Assembly: GCA_021732785.1 (NCBI GenBank)
Contig: JAKFUG010000034.1
Coordinates: 1-57,097 of the forward strand
DNA length: 57,097 bases
From: Planctomycetaceae bacterium
GTDB lineage: Bacteria > Planctomycetota > Planctomycetia > Planctomycetales > Planctomycetaceae
Reading direction: 5' to 3'
The notes below the pieces were generated by a model, which worked only from the letters and a program-made list of their open reading frames with translations, searched no databases and was not told where the DNA came from. Shown piece after piece: positions 49,513 through 57,097 of the stretch (its first letter is position 1; the number at the start of each line of letters is the position of its first letter). A program made the position numbers and the translations under genes.

Positions 49513-51042
49513 TCATTCATCCACATCAAACCACACATCCCGGAGTTGTCCGACAAACCGGCCGCGCGGACCGTCGCCGATTCGCAAGGTGATTCCGTTG
49601 GTTTCCAGCGAAAGACCGGCCTCGAACGGGGCCGATTCTGCGGCTGGCTGATTGTTGACGTACAGCCGCAAGCGATTGCCCGCACGTTCGGCAACGACGG
49701 ACTGCCAGCCCGCTTCCAACTCACGATCGTAGGTCACGCACCCGCCGGTGGACATCGACCAGATGTGCCCCGACGGCAACGTGGTGCTGAAGAGCCGTCC
49801 CTGGAACGACGCCATCGTCCACACGCGGCGGTACTTCACATCCGGCGTTTCATCCAGTTGCTTGAGCCGCGACCACCTGGCATCACCATCGAAGCGGTAA
49901 ATCTCCGCCAGCGGCAATGAACCCGCATAGAACGAACCGTTGTAGGGCAGCATCGCCATCACTTCGAGTTCCATTCCCAGCCGCCCGGTATCGACCCACG
50001 TGTTTTTATCGCTCAACCGAAAGACGCGACCGCTCGGCCAGGTGCCGACGTGCAATGCGTTTCCAAACGGCGTGAAAGAATAAGTTTGCGTGTTGTCCCC
50101 GACGATTCCGAGATCCGTCCACATCGTTCCATCGAAGTGATAGACCGACCCGGAATCGTAGCTGCTGGCGTAGAGGCCGCCGCGATGCACGCCCATCGCT
50201 TCTACGCGCTTCCCGTTCGGCGTCGGGATGGACGTCCATTTTCCATCGGCGTCATAGCGGAAGAACCCCGCCGGTGCGTAGAGCGAGGACGCATAGAGAT
50301 GGCCATCGTAATTGACGAGTGCGGCCACGGCCTCGGTGGGATCGAGATCGCCCACGAGGTCCCATTTGCCGGGTGAGACAAAACGATAGACGCGGCCGCC
50401 CCGATGTTCATTTTCGGAATTCGGCAGCGCGGATCCACCGAGCCGATACTTGCCGGTTGCCGCGTACAGATGACCGCCGAAACTTGCCAGGGCGGTCACG
50501 CTGTTTGCATCATCGAGACGGCCGAGATCAACCCACTGACCGGGCCCGGCATAGCGGTAGACTTTGCCCGCCTGATCGCGGCCCGGTTCACACGTGGAAA
50601 CGTACAATTCGCCTTGATGAGCACAGAGTGCGAACCCGAGCAGGGCCGATCCGGGTTTGCCTTCATCGCGAAACTGCGGCTGAGTCTCGGCGTCGATTCC
50701 GAATTCCAGTTGCCGCCAATTCGGCTGGCTGCTCGTGCAACCGGTGTTGTTCCGTAAGCCGAGATGAAAACCCGTGCGGCGCGATCCATCCCACAGGCTG
50801 ATCAAATCGCCGAGATCATCGCGTGAGGATTCTGCGGTCTTCAGCGAAAGTCCGACACGAAAGTTCCTGTTCTTGAGGTCGATGTCCCGGGCCGTCTCGA
50901 TATTGATCGGAGCATCGGCGTCAAATGTTCGCGGCGTTGAACCGATCCACATCCGCGCTGTTGCTGACGGAACGGGTGCTGCGGCCAGGAGCGGCGCAGA
51001 CACCAAACACAGAACACACCAGGTCAGTCGCATCGCTCGCAT
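49513..51042 (-). CDS. exported propeller protein with a LamG-like split domain
   Basis: The protein has 509 residues. Residues 1-21 form a signal peptide (TWCVLCLVSAPLLAAAPVP). After it, FRVGLSLKTAESSRDDLGDL, and at the very end WQSVVAERAGNRLRLYVNNQ and LRIGDGPRGRFVGQLRDVWF, look like the two halves of a concanavalin/LamG-type domain. Between them lie about six propeller blades: VYRYAGPGQWVDLGRLDDAN, GRVYRFVSPGKWDLVGDLDP, SVYHFDGTMWTDLGIVGDN, VFRLSDKNTWVDTGRLGM. The result is a LamG domain with a propeller inserted. It is probably secreted and binds carbohydrate. Its start is five bases after the truD stop, so the two are coupled. Confidence 0.75.
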   Translation of the reverse strand: MRAMRLTWCVLCLVSAPLLAAAPVPSATARMWIGSTPRTFDADAPINIETARDIDLKNRNFRVGLSLKTAESSRDDLGDLISLWDGSRRTGFHLGLRNNTGCTSSQPNWRQLEFGIDAETQPQFRDEGKPGSALLGFALCAHQGELYVSTCEPGRDQAGKVYRYAGPGQWVDLGRLDDANSVTALASFGGHLYAATGKYRLGGSALPNSENEHRGGRVYRFVSPGKWDLVGDLDPTEAVAALVNYDGHLYASSLYAPAGFFRYDADGKWTSIPTPNGKRVEAMGVHRGGLYASSYDSGSVYHFDGTMWTDLGIVGDNTQTYSFTPFGNALHVGTWPSGRVFRLSDKNTWVDTGRLGMELEVMAMLPYNGSFYAGSLPLAEIYRFDGDARWSRLKQLDETPDVKYRRVWTMASFQGRLFSTTLPSGHIWSMSTGGCVTYDRELEAGWQSVVAERAGNRLRLYVNNQPAAESAPFEAGLSLETNGITLRIGDGPRGRFVGQLRDVWFDVDE

Positions 51043-51047
51043 CGATC

Positions 51048-52172
51048 TTACCCCACAGTTTCGTCGGCTTCGGGTTCAGTTTCATCGGTTCGCTCAACAA
51101 TCGGGAGGGCAGTCGGCGCGAATTGTCCCCATGCTTCCAGCAAGGTCGTGGCATACACGCCCGCTGGCAAGATAAACTGTAATCGTAAGGTTTCTCCGGT
51201 AACAGTCGCAGCCAGAGCCTGCGGGCGAATCAGGTACGGTCGGCGCGTCCCCGAGAGCTCGTCCCCGAAGCCGACGAACGACTCGGCAGTCAAACCGGCA
51301 TCGGTGAGGATCGCGGTTTCACGCAGGGCGGGCTCACCCGTGGTTTGCCGCATTTTGGGACCGAACAGCGGCCCCGTCGTCACGGTTTCGTAGGCATCAA
51401 ACCGGGGCTGTTCGACGGCGGCGTCTTCCACCGTGAACTTCCCGCCGGTCGCGACGACTTCCATCACATCGCCGTTCAAAACCTTGTCGATGAGCCCGTC
51501 GCGAACACGTGCAGCCAGCGTCTGATTGAACAAATCCGACTGCACGGCCGACAGCGCGAGTCGAAACAGAAACCGACGCCGCGAGTACGGGATGTCGCGC
51601 TTGGATTTTCGTCGGGCGAGCAAATCGAGGCCGAGTTGCAGCGTCTCGCCCGCATGGCCGAAGCGTTGGTCACCAAAGTAATTCGGAAAGCCCCGCGCGG
51701 CGACCGCTTCCACGACCAAGGCCACGGTTGCGGGGTCCAATGGCGATCCCGCCGGATCGCGCACATCACGCAACAGAATGTCGAACCGATTGCCGCGGAG
51801 GTGACCGGTGCGAAGTTTGTTGTTGTGGCGAGTGGTTCGCAGTACACGAATGCGGTCAGTATCGATCAGCGGGACACGTTCTGCAAGTTTCGCCGGAACG
51901 GAGAGCCATTGTCGGGTGACAGCCCGGCGGTCCTTCAATCCGGCGACGCCGACGTCACGGGCGGGCATGTCCAGCATGCGTGCCACATGCCGCGCCAGTT
52001 GCTCCGCGGGGACGTCACGCTTTTCAATCCACAGGAAGAGATGTTCGCCCTCGCCGCTGAGTTCGTATGCCGGGATTTCCTCGACCACGAAATCTTCGGG
52101 TTCGACTTTCAAATGCCCCGTCAGCAATGGTGCGGAAACACAACGGCGCGGCAATTCGCTCAAAATCGTCAT
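51048..52172 (-). CDS. truD: tRNA pseudouridine(13) synthase TruD
   Basis: The protein has 374 residues. It isomerises U13 in the D-stem of tRNA. The active-site motif VAGLKDRRAVTRQWLSV carries the catalytic Asp81. Other blocks fit TruD: LKVEPEDFVVEEIPAYELSG at the start, NNKLRTGHLRGNRFDILLRD, GFPNYFGDQRFG, and the TRUD-domain insertion with LFGPKMRQTTGE. The ATG at 52172 is chosen; a TTG seven codons earlier is possible. Neither has a strong ribosome binding site. Coupling with the downstream secreted propeller gene is unusual, since that protein has no evident link to tRNA. Confidence 0.95.
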   Translation of the reverse strand: MTILSELPRRCVSAPLLTGHLKVEPEDFVVEEIPAYELSGEGEHLFLWIEKRDVPAEQLARHVARMLDMPARDVGVAGLKDRRAVTRQWLSVPAKLAERVPLIDTDRIRVLRTTRHNNKLRTGHLRGNRFDILLRDVRDPAGSPLDPATVALVVEAVAARGFPNYFGDQRFGHAGETLQLGLDLLARRKSKRDIPYSRRRFLFRLALSAVQSDLFNQTLAARVRDGLIDKVLNGDVMEVVATGGKFTVEDAAVEQPRFDAYETVTTGPLFGPKMRQTTGEPALRETAILTDAGLTAESFVGFGDELSGTRRPYLIRPQALAATVTGETLRLQFILPAGVYATTLLEAWGQFAPTALPIVERTDETEPEADETVG

Positions 52173-52690
52173 CCGTGGAGAAGCAGCCGTCAAAGTTCCA
52201 CATCAACATAACATGCGACCTCCCGGCGTTCATCCCCGGCGTCTCCCGGTTCGTTCACCCCGCAGACAACACAAACGACGCGAGTTTCAGCGAATGGAAA
52301 TCATTCGCCTCTGCATCGGAGATGATGATTCGCTACAGCCACTACAGACTGATCGACGGAAGTCCCGACCAATGATCGACCCCAACGAGTGGACGCATGC
52401 TTATTTTTCCGCACGAACCGGAATCGCGACCTACACTTTCCTCGACGTCGTTGCGATGCGCACGCCATGTCGTCGGGCACGACTATTGAAAAGCCCCTAC
52501 CAACCCGCTGCCACATCCTTCCTCTGGAGGCAAAAGCCTAGACCTCACCACATCGCCCCCTCGGGGGGAGACCACCAACGATTACCACGCCCAATTTTTG
52601 TGACCGGATTGCTGGTCGGGAAGCGCCCTGCCGCGCTCCCGTCGGACCGGTCCATGGGCCATGCCCTTATTCTCATTGCGGTTCTCTGTG
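52173..52690. other. 518-base divergent region between truD and the GGDEF gene
   Basis: A plus-strand frame ending at 52375 reads like protein for about 55 codons (for example NITCDLPAFIPGVSRFVHPA) but has no usable start in its non-overlapping part. It may be a gene remnant. A CCCCCTCGGGGGG palindrome lies near 52557. I see no promoter I would defend. Confidence 0.35.
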
Positions 52691-53662
52691 ATGAACAAGC
52701 CTGCGACGATTTCGACCAACGAAATCCCGATTCCCAACTGGCGTTTCGGCATTCCCGCCGCGACGCCGCTGCGCGACTTACCAACCGAATTGGGTGAATT
52801 TGATGTCCGCTATGCACTGATCGAAAATGAAAACGGCCTGATCGGCGGGATCGTCGATCTCCAGCGCGTCTTCGAGCTGCTGAATTCGGACAATCCCACC
52901 GAACGGGCGCGTTGGGCGGATGTCGCCGTCGGGAGCATCGCCGAAGTTCTGGTCCCGTGTGGTGACGATCTCGAACGGGTCGATAATCCCTTCGAGCAGC
53001 CTCTCATTACCACCGTGCGCGACGAAGTTGGGACCGCGGCCGTCGTGGTCGGCGGCGAGACCTTCGTGAACTGGAATCGCGTCAATGCCGCATTCCAGCG
53101 CAATCACCTCGACCCGGTTACCGAAATCCCCGGCCGGCAGTCCTTCAATCGCCGGATTCGTGAAGAAGTGGCCCGTGCCATTCGCAGCGAACAACCGCTC
53201 GCCGTGATGCTGATTGACCTGGATAACTTCAAGGAAGTGAATGACCGTTACGGTCATCGGACCGGTGACGCGCTGTTGTGGACGGTCGCGGATGGTTTGC
53301 GACGGGCGATCCGTTCTTACGACTTTGTCGCCCGAATTGGGGGCGATGAGTTCGCCGTGCTCTGCAACTGCTGCGGTCCGGAGAGCATTGCGCTCCCTGT
53401 CTCGCGGCTGCGGGAATCGCTCAATTTGCAGCTCAGCCAGTTCACGCCGTCCCAGGTGAATGTGACGGCATCGATCGGTGTCGCCATCGCCACGCAGGTT
53501 GACGAATGCTGCTGTGCTGAGGCTATTGTCGAGCAGGCGGATATCTGCCTGTATCACGCGAAACGCAGCGGTCGGAATACCTCGTTTTTTGTCGATCTCG
53601 ACCCGTTTGCCCGCCCGAAATTTGCCCCCGTGGAATTGGACAAGCCATTGCCGCGCGGGTGA
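52691..53662 (+). CDS. diguanylate cyclase (GGDEF) with an N-terminal CBS-like domain
   Basis: The protein has 323 residues from the ATG at 52691. The GGDEF domain (about 155-310) has PGRQSFNRRIREEVARAIRS, LAVMLIDLDNFKEVNDRYGH, GGDEFAVL and TASIGVAIATQVDE, so it should make cyclic di-GMP. RSYD lies five residues before GGDEF, the position of the RxxD inhibitory site, so product inhibition is likely. The first 130 residues (RYALIENENGLIGGIVDLQR, VLVPCGDDLERVDNPFEQPL) recall a pair of CBS-like units, a probable ligand sensor. There is no membrane helix. Cyclic di-GMP usually controls the switch between swimming and attachment. Confidence 0.93.
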   Translation: MNKPATISTNEIPIPNWRFGIPAATPLRDLPTELGEFDVRYALIENENGLIGGIVDLQRVFELLNSDNPTERARWADVAVGSIAEVLVPCGDDLERVDNPFEQPLITTVRDEVGTAAVVVGGETFVNWNRVNAAFQRNHLDPVTEIPGRQSFNRRIREEVARAIRSEQPLAVMLIDLDNFKEVNDRYGHRTGDALLWTVADGLRRAIRSYDFVARIGGDEFAVLCNCCGPESIALPVSRLRESLNLQLSQFTPSQVNVTASIGVAIATQVDECCCAEAIVEQADICLYHAKRSGRNTSFFVDLDPFARPKFAPVELDKPLPRG

Positions 53663-53937
53663 GTTCTCCGATTTCAAAGCCGTTGCGCTGATCGCGACTC
53701 TTTCCGAGTGATGTCCGAGCTTCGACACGACATGCCGATGCAGCCGTCAAAAACGAACGGCGTGCCAGGCGCGTGGACAGGGAGTGCGTCTTCGTCACGG
53801 GAAGTCATACCGATCCTTACTATGAGCCGCGTGATGAGCGGTACGTTTCAATACGCGCGGATGCCTCCTGGAATGCGTATCATTCATGAAGTCTGTCCAT
53901 CGTCTTGCGTTTGCGGGACGGAATCGATCAATAAAAG
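53663..53937. other. intergenic stretch after the GGDEF gene
   Basis: The 341 bases to the next gene hold open frames on both strands without ribosome binding sites or protein-like composition. Only the terminator at 53938-53962 stands out. Confidence 0.35.
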
Positions 53938-53962
53938 AGCCCGGTCATAAAATGACCGGGCT
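53935..53962 (-). terminator. intrinsic terminator of the thioredoxin-protease gene
   Basis: A perfect 11-bp stem (53938-53948 with 53952-53962, loop of 3) is followed on the minus strand by CTTTTATTG. It lies 41 bases past the stop at 54004 and ends that transcript. Confidence 0.85.
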
Positions 53963-54003
53963 ATCAGGAACGCATTGGGCAAGCGGACTTCGTCTCATCA
54001 AGA

Positions 54004-55737
54004 CTACGGACGACGCGGACTGACCGGCGGGCGTTTCGACGCGGGGGCCGTGACCGTTGTGGGAATCAGCGTTTCCGAACGGGTTAACGCCGTGTCACGG
54101 GCGGCCGGAGTGGCTCCGGTCCCGCCGACATCGTCCATCAGATAACTCAGCAGTTTGGAACTGGCCTGGTTCACGACCACCACGCGGCTGGGGGCTGCCG
54201 AATTCTTCGGCCGCACGATCACGATGATTTCGGCATCGGGCGATTGCTCGACCGCCTTCCGCAACGAATCGGTGGGCGACGTTGCCACACCGGCCGTCTG
54301 AGCGGCCTGGACCATCGCTTCGGCAAATTCATCTTGAGCCGAGGGCAACGGGACCGATTTGGGTTGGACCGTAGCCGGCGTGGTCTCGACGAGGGCCGAA
54401 TTCATGGCCGGTGGTCCGCCGCGGAGAACGTGTCCATACCCGGCGGCTTCGATGAGCCCATGAATCGGCTTCAAGGCGGCATACACACCACGGCGGTTGT
54501 CGGGATCGGCGGCAATGCACACCCCGACAACGGTGTTGCCCCGGAAGAGTCCGCCACCGGAGCGGCCTTGCACGGGCAGGCCGGTACATTCGATGTTGTC
54601 CGGACCATCGTAACGGTTGACCGCGGTGACCGCGAGTTCTTCCTTCGAGGGGAGGTCGCCGCCGCCGCAGCCGATGCTGACCACTTTTTCGCCCGTCGTC
54701 AAAGGCGCAGTGAGCCTGGCCAACCCGACCGAGGACAGAGCAGCGTCGGTATTGATCAGCACCAGCCCCACATCGGAGGCAAGGTCATACTTCACGATTT
54801 TACCGACGAACTGATAGGACTGCCGGTCGACATCAAACACATCCACTTCGACGGTGCCGTCTTTTTCTACATTCCGGAAGATGTGTCCGCAGGTGAGGAT
54901 CAACGCCTGTCCGGCGCGGAGATCGATGATGGTGCCCGAGCCGAAGTTGATGCCGGTGAGATCCTTCACCCGCAAGCGGACACTCGCCGACAGGGGATCG
55001 TGCGGCAAGGCCATCACAATCCGTTCGGAGTCGGGCGTGTTGCCGCGGATGACAGCCGGTTCCGCGGGGGCTTGCGGCTTTTCTTTTCCGCGGCCGAAGA
55101 GGGACGGCATGCCAAAGCGCGGCTTGGTATTTCCTTTCGGTGGTTCGGTGGGCGCGAGGGCAAACGATTCGTCCAACGCGGGTTGAGGCGTCCCCAGATC
55201 AACGGGGATAGTGAGACTGGGGTTGCTGCCGCGATCGGTGACTTTCGTTTCCGGTTGACGGCGGCGGCCTTGTTCGGCGAGTTCGCGTTCCCACTCGGGA
55301 ATCTGCTGAACCATCCGGCGGAGCTGGCCTTCCGACGTGGCCCCGGTTTGACGCATCACTTCGCGCCCGTTGACGAGCAGCACGAAGGTGGGCATCGCGG
55401 TGACACCGAAGCGTTCGGCGACCGCCCGTTCGCGATCGACGTCAATCTTGCGAACCGGATACCCCTGTTCGGCGAGTTTGTCGATGATCGGACTCATCTG
55501 CTGACAAGGTCCGCACCAGGTCGCGGTGAAGTCGAGCAGCACGGTTTCGGGAAGCGATGCGTTCGCTCGTCCCGAAGCCGCCCCGGCCGCAACCCGGCTG
55601 GTGGGAGTGGCGAGCGCGACGAGTGTCCCCCCGGCGACGAGGCAGCCCAGGCACACCATCATGCGGCCCAGAAGATCGCCCCAGGGGAGCGGTGCAGACG
55701 TCGCGAGCGCGGACTCTGACTCTGAAGATCGGTGCAT
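54004..55737 (-). CDS. thioredoxin-trypsin fusion protein, membrane-anchored
   Basis: The protein has 577 residues; AAGGAGG lies nine bases before its ATG. One membrane helix at about 22-44 (LLGRMMVCLGCLVAGGTLVA) is followed by a thioredoxin domain (63-150) with the active-site WCGPC at 74-78 and the cis-Pro at 116 (TAMPTFVLLVNG). A linker of 90 residues leads to a trypsin-like domain (about 250-420) with His285 (LTCGHIFRN), Asp322 (LASDVGLVLI) and Ser393 (GRSGGGLF), an intact triad. The last 130 residues are Ser/Thr/Pro-rich. Both domains should face the periplasm. Thiol exchange plus proteolysis suggests quality control of secreted proteins. Confidence 0.9.
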   Translation of the reverse strand: MHRSSESESALATSAPLPWGDLLGRMMVCLGCLVAGGTLVALATPTSRVAAGAASGRANASLPETVLLDFTATWCGPCQQMSPIIDKLAEQGYPVRKIDVDRERAVAERFGVTAMPTFVLLVNGREVMRQTGATSEGQLRRMVQQIPEWERELAEQGRRRQPETKVTDRGSNPSLTIPVDLGTPQPALDESFALAPTEPPKGNTKPRFGMPSLFGRGKEKPQAPAEPAVIRGNTPDSERIVMALPHDPLSASVRLRVKDLTGINFGSGTIIDLRAGQALILTCGHIFRNVEKDGTVEVDVFDVDRQSYQFVGKIVKYDLASDVGLVLINTDAALSSVGLARLTAPLTTGEKVVSIGCGGGDLPSKEELAVTAVNRYDGPDNIECTGLPVQGRSGGGLFRGNTVVGVCIAADPDNRRGVYAALKPIHGLIEAAGYGHVLRGGPPAMNSALVETTPATVQPKSVPLPSAQDEFAEAMVQAAQTAGVATSPTDSLRKAVEQSPDAEIIVIVRPKNSAAPSRVVVVNQASSKLLSYLMDDVGGTGATPAARDTALTRSETLIPTTVTAPASKRPPVSPRRP

Positions 55738-55768
55738 CGGCTCGGCCTCCTTGCCTGTGATTGCACGA

Positions 55769-55798
55769 ATTACAAATCGCGGACTCGCAACTTGGCAA
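55769..55798 (-). promoter_or_regulatory. promoter of the thioredoxin-protease gene
   Basis: TTGCCA (55793-55798) and TGTAAT (55769-55774) are 18 bases apart on the minus strand; the ATG is about 30 bases further, after an AAGGAGG. Both hexamers differ from consensus by one base. Confidence 0.5.
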
Positions 55799-56090
55799 TT
55801 TTTACCATCACGAAGTCGTCAGCCATCCTTGGCCATCGCCTTCATCGCGGTTTGAACTGCTTGTCAGGAAACGAATTGCATCGCGTCGAGACCGGTGGCT
55901 GCGGACCGACAATGAGAACCACCGCCGGCGTCCAGAGTGAGAGTCATGCACCCCGCATGCCACACCGGCATTTTCTGCCGATCATTGTAAAATCGCGAGA
56001 TTATCCGCTGTGCGGTTTCGCGCCCCGCGCTGAACCCGCCACGTAATGCCCCCGGTCAATGCAACGTTTTGCATTGGGAGTGGCTTTTCC

Positions 56091-56167
56091 GTGTGCCACT
56101 GGCTCTGCCAGTGTGTATTGTCGCAATGACTTGCGAAGAGAAGACACTGGCAGAGCCAGTGCCACAC
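56091..56167. repeat. inverted repeat family A, copy 2
   Basis: Arms of 24 bases (56091-56114 and 56144-56167, one mismatch) share their 21-base core with the copy at 26887-26964, while the 29-base centre differs. It lies in the 484 bases (55738-56221) between the thioredoxin-protease gene and the DUF1080 gene; the rest of that stretch, apart from the promoter at 55769, shows nothing. Confidence 0.85.
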
Positions 56168-56221
56168 GACGGTTTTGTGGCCGCCCTGCCCCCCGGTCAT
56201 TGACCGATGGCTAAGACGGAA

Positions 56222-56950
56222 TTAATCCAGCGCCTTCATGCGGATGTTCTTGAATTCGACCCACATCGGTTTCCCGGCGTGCAATTGCAGGGCGAGAATC
56301 CCTTCGGACAACGCCCGCTTGGCGTCGTTATCGGTGAAGTCGAGAATGAGCTGACCGTTGAGGTAATGCTGAATGTGGTTCCCTTTCGCGCGGATCACCA
56401 CTTCGTTCCAGTCGTCGAGTTTGAAGAGTTTCGCGAAACCTTCTTCGTCAATCAACGTTTCGGTCACCGTCTTCTTCCCCTCGGCGTCGCTGGTCGCCCT
56501 TTCACCGACGAGGCACACCCGACCGCGGCTGCCCCCCTCGTCGTAAATGAAGCTGGATGTGTTCGGGAACTTGATCTCGTTCCGAAGTTCGTGCTGGTAA
56601 CCACGGACCACCCATTCGTTGTTGACCTTCTCGGTGATGTGCTTCGAACGGTACTGGATGCCCGAGTTGTTGGTGGCATTGCAGCGGAACGACAATCGCA
56701 GATCGAAGTCCTTCAGAACGCCATCTTTCCAGATGATGAACGTATTCCCCTTCGCGACGTTTTGCTCCGTCGTTTCACCATGAATGACACCGTCCTTGAC
56801 GCTCCACAGCCGTGAATCGCCGCTCCAGCCGGAAAGATCCTTGCCGTTGAAAATCGACTGCATCCCCGCCGGTTCCGCGGGGACGGTCTCCGCCGCGAAC
56901 GACCATTGAGGCAGAACAATCACAGCGGCGGCAATCAGGGTGCGCAACAT
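56222..56950 (-). CDS. exported DUF1080 (3-keto-disaccharide hydrolase-like) protein
   Basis: The protein has 242 residues. Residues 1-20 form a signal peptide (TLIAAAVIVLPQWSFAAE). The rest is a concanavalin-like DUF1080 domain: FNGKDLSGWSGDSRLWSVKD, GVIHGETTEQ, FDLRLSFRCNATNNSGIQYR and, after a variable loop, DDWNEVVIRAKGNHIQHYLN with GQLILDFTDND, as in the family now linked to hydrolysis of 3-keto sugars. The NSGIQYRS and WNEVVI blocks are the most conserved parts. Planctomycetes hold dozens of paralogues for breakdown of polysaccharides outside the cell. The exact substrate is unknown. Confidence 0.93.
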   Translation of the reverse strand: MLRTLIAAAVIVLPQWSFAAETVPAEPAGMQSIFNGKDLSGWSGDSRLWSVKDGVIHGETTEQNVAKGNTFIIWKDGVLKDFDLRLSFRCNATNNSGIQYRSKHITEKVNNEWVVRGYQHELRNEIKFPNTSSFIYDEGGSRGRVCLVGERATSDAEGKKTVTETLIDEEGFAKLFKLDDWNEVVIRAKGNHIQHYLNGQLILDFTDNDAKRALSEGILALQLHAGKPMWVEFKNIRMKALD

Positions 56951-57003
56951 GATGCAATCTCGCAGGAGTTCAAGTGTTGAAGATCAAAAGTTCAGAGCGG
57001 ACG

Positions 57004-57025
57004 CCCAGGGATTCTGATCCCTGGG
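57004..57025. repeat. 22-base palindromic repeat, copy 2
   Basis: These 22 bases are identical to 16113-16134 (arms CCCAGGGAT and ATCCCTGGG around TCTG). This copy lies between the end of the partial gene at 57041 and the DUF1080 start. Confidence 0.75.
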
Positions 57026-57040
57026 GCTCATCATTTCCCA

Positions 57041-57097
57041 TTACTTCGCAGCGATGTCGTACACCATCAGATGGTTCTGCTCGCGGAGATAGAGCTT
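57041..57097 (-). CDS. C-terminal end of a probable PQQ-like propeller protein (5' truncated by the window)
   Basis: A minus-strand frame enters from the right edge and stops with TAA at 57041-57043, giving 18 residues: KLYLREQNHLMVYDIAAK. The pattern G/K-LYLRxQxxLxxYD is the last strand pair often seen at the end of PQQ-like beta-propeller proteins, which commonly neighbour DUF1080 genes. The assignment is weak because so little is visible. Confidence 0.4.
   Translation of the reverse strand, partial: KLYLREQNHLMVYDIAAK

Noticed and set aside
52067-52375. Plus-strand frame reading like protein in its last 55 codons
   Set aside because: Its start lies antisense to truD and the non-overlapping part has no start codon or ribosome binding site; at best a gene remnant.
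56091-56167. Transposon with coding capacity between the family A arms
   Set aside because: The centre is only 29 bases and holds no gene.

Overview
The window looks like a chromosomal segment of a planctomycete (phylum Planctomycetota, probably order Planctomycetales). This is inferred from its gene families: a DUF1080 protein, PQQ-like beta-propeller and large TPR proteins with signal or anchor segments, a Gly/Tyr-rich secreted protein, Tat-type signal peptides, an orphan zinc-finger receiver, and many GC-rich inverted repeats between genes. No ribosomal RNA is present, so the genus cannot be fixed. Most genes are on the minus strand. I see no phage, integrase, transposase or CRISPR array.

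Layout. 1-6.5 kb: the end of an unknown gene, a secreted protein of unknown function, then two secreted proteases (a matrixin-type metalloprotease and a subtilisin) that share a homologous C-terminal module, and a small Gly/Tyr-rich exported protein. 6.6-11.3 kb: two exported TPR proteins. 11.7-16 kb: small genes, a Tat-exported YbjN-like protein, a Nudix-like protein, a BrnT/DUF4258-type toxin-like gene overlapping an HTH antitoxin-like gene, and an MFS transporter. 16.5-27 kb: panB, a NYN-LOTUS nuclease-like protein, Kelch, GT39-like, HtrA and sialidase-like genes, and planctomycete proteins of unknown function.

27-37 kb: a flagellar basal-body gene run, all minus strand, in the order TPR protein, FlgN-like, AAA+ regulator, flgB, flgC, fliE, fliF, fliG, fliH, DgkA-like membrane protein. 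It builds the proximal rod (FlgB, FlgC, FliE), MS ring (FliF) and switch (FliG) and one export-ATPase partner (FliH); fliI does not follow fliH here. The regulator has lost nearly every residue that defines an active sigma-54 activator but keeps its Fis-type DNA-binding helix.

37.5-46 kb: a 1192-residue PQQ-propeller protein coupled to a 54-residue membrane protein, a thioesterase, murA, tRNA-Glu, csrA and an HU-like gene; good sigma-70-type promoters can be read for tRNA-Glu, csrA and HU. 46-57 kb: a receiver/zinc-finger protein paired with an FHA protein, a cupin, truD with a coupled propeller protein, a GGDEF protein with an intact inhibitory-site motif, a thioredoxin-trypsin fusion and a DUF1080 protein. 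The most unusual items are the degenerate flagellar regulator, the protease pair with a shared tail, the thioredoxin-protease fusion, the DgkA-like protein without catalytic residues, and several families of dispersed inverted repeats.
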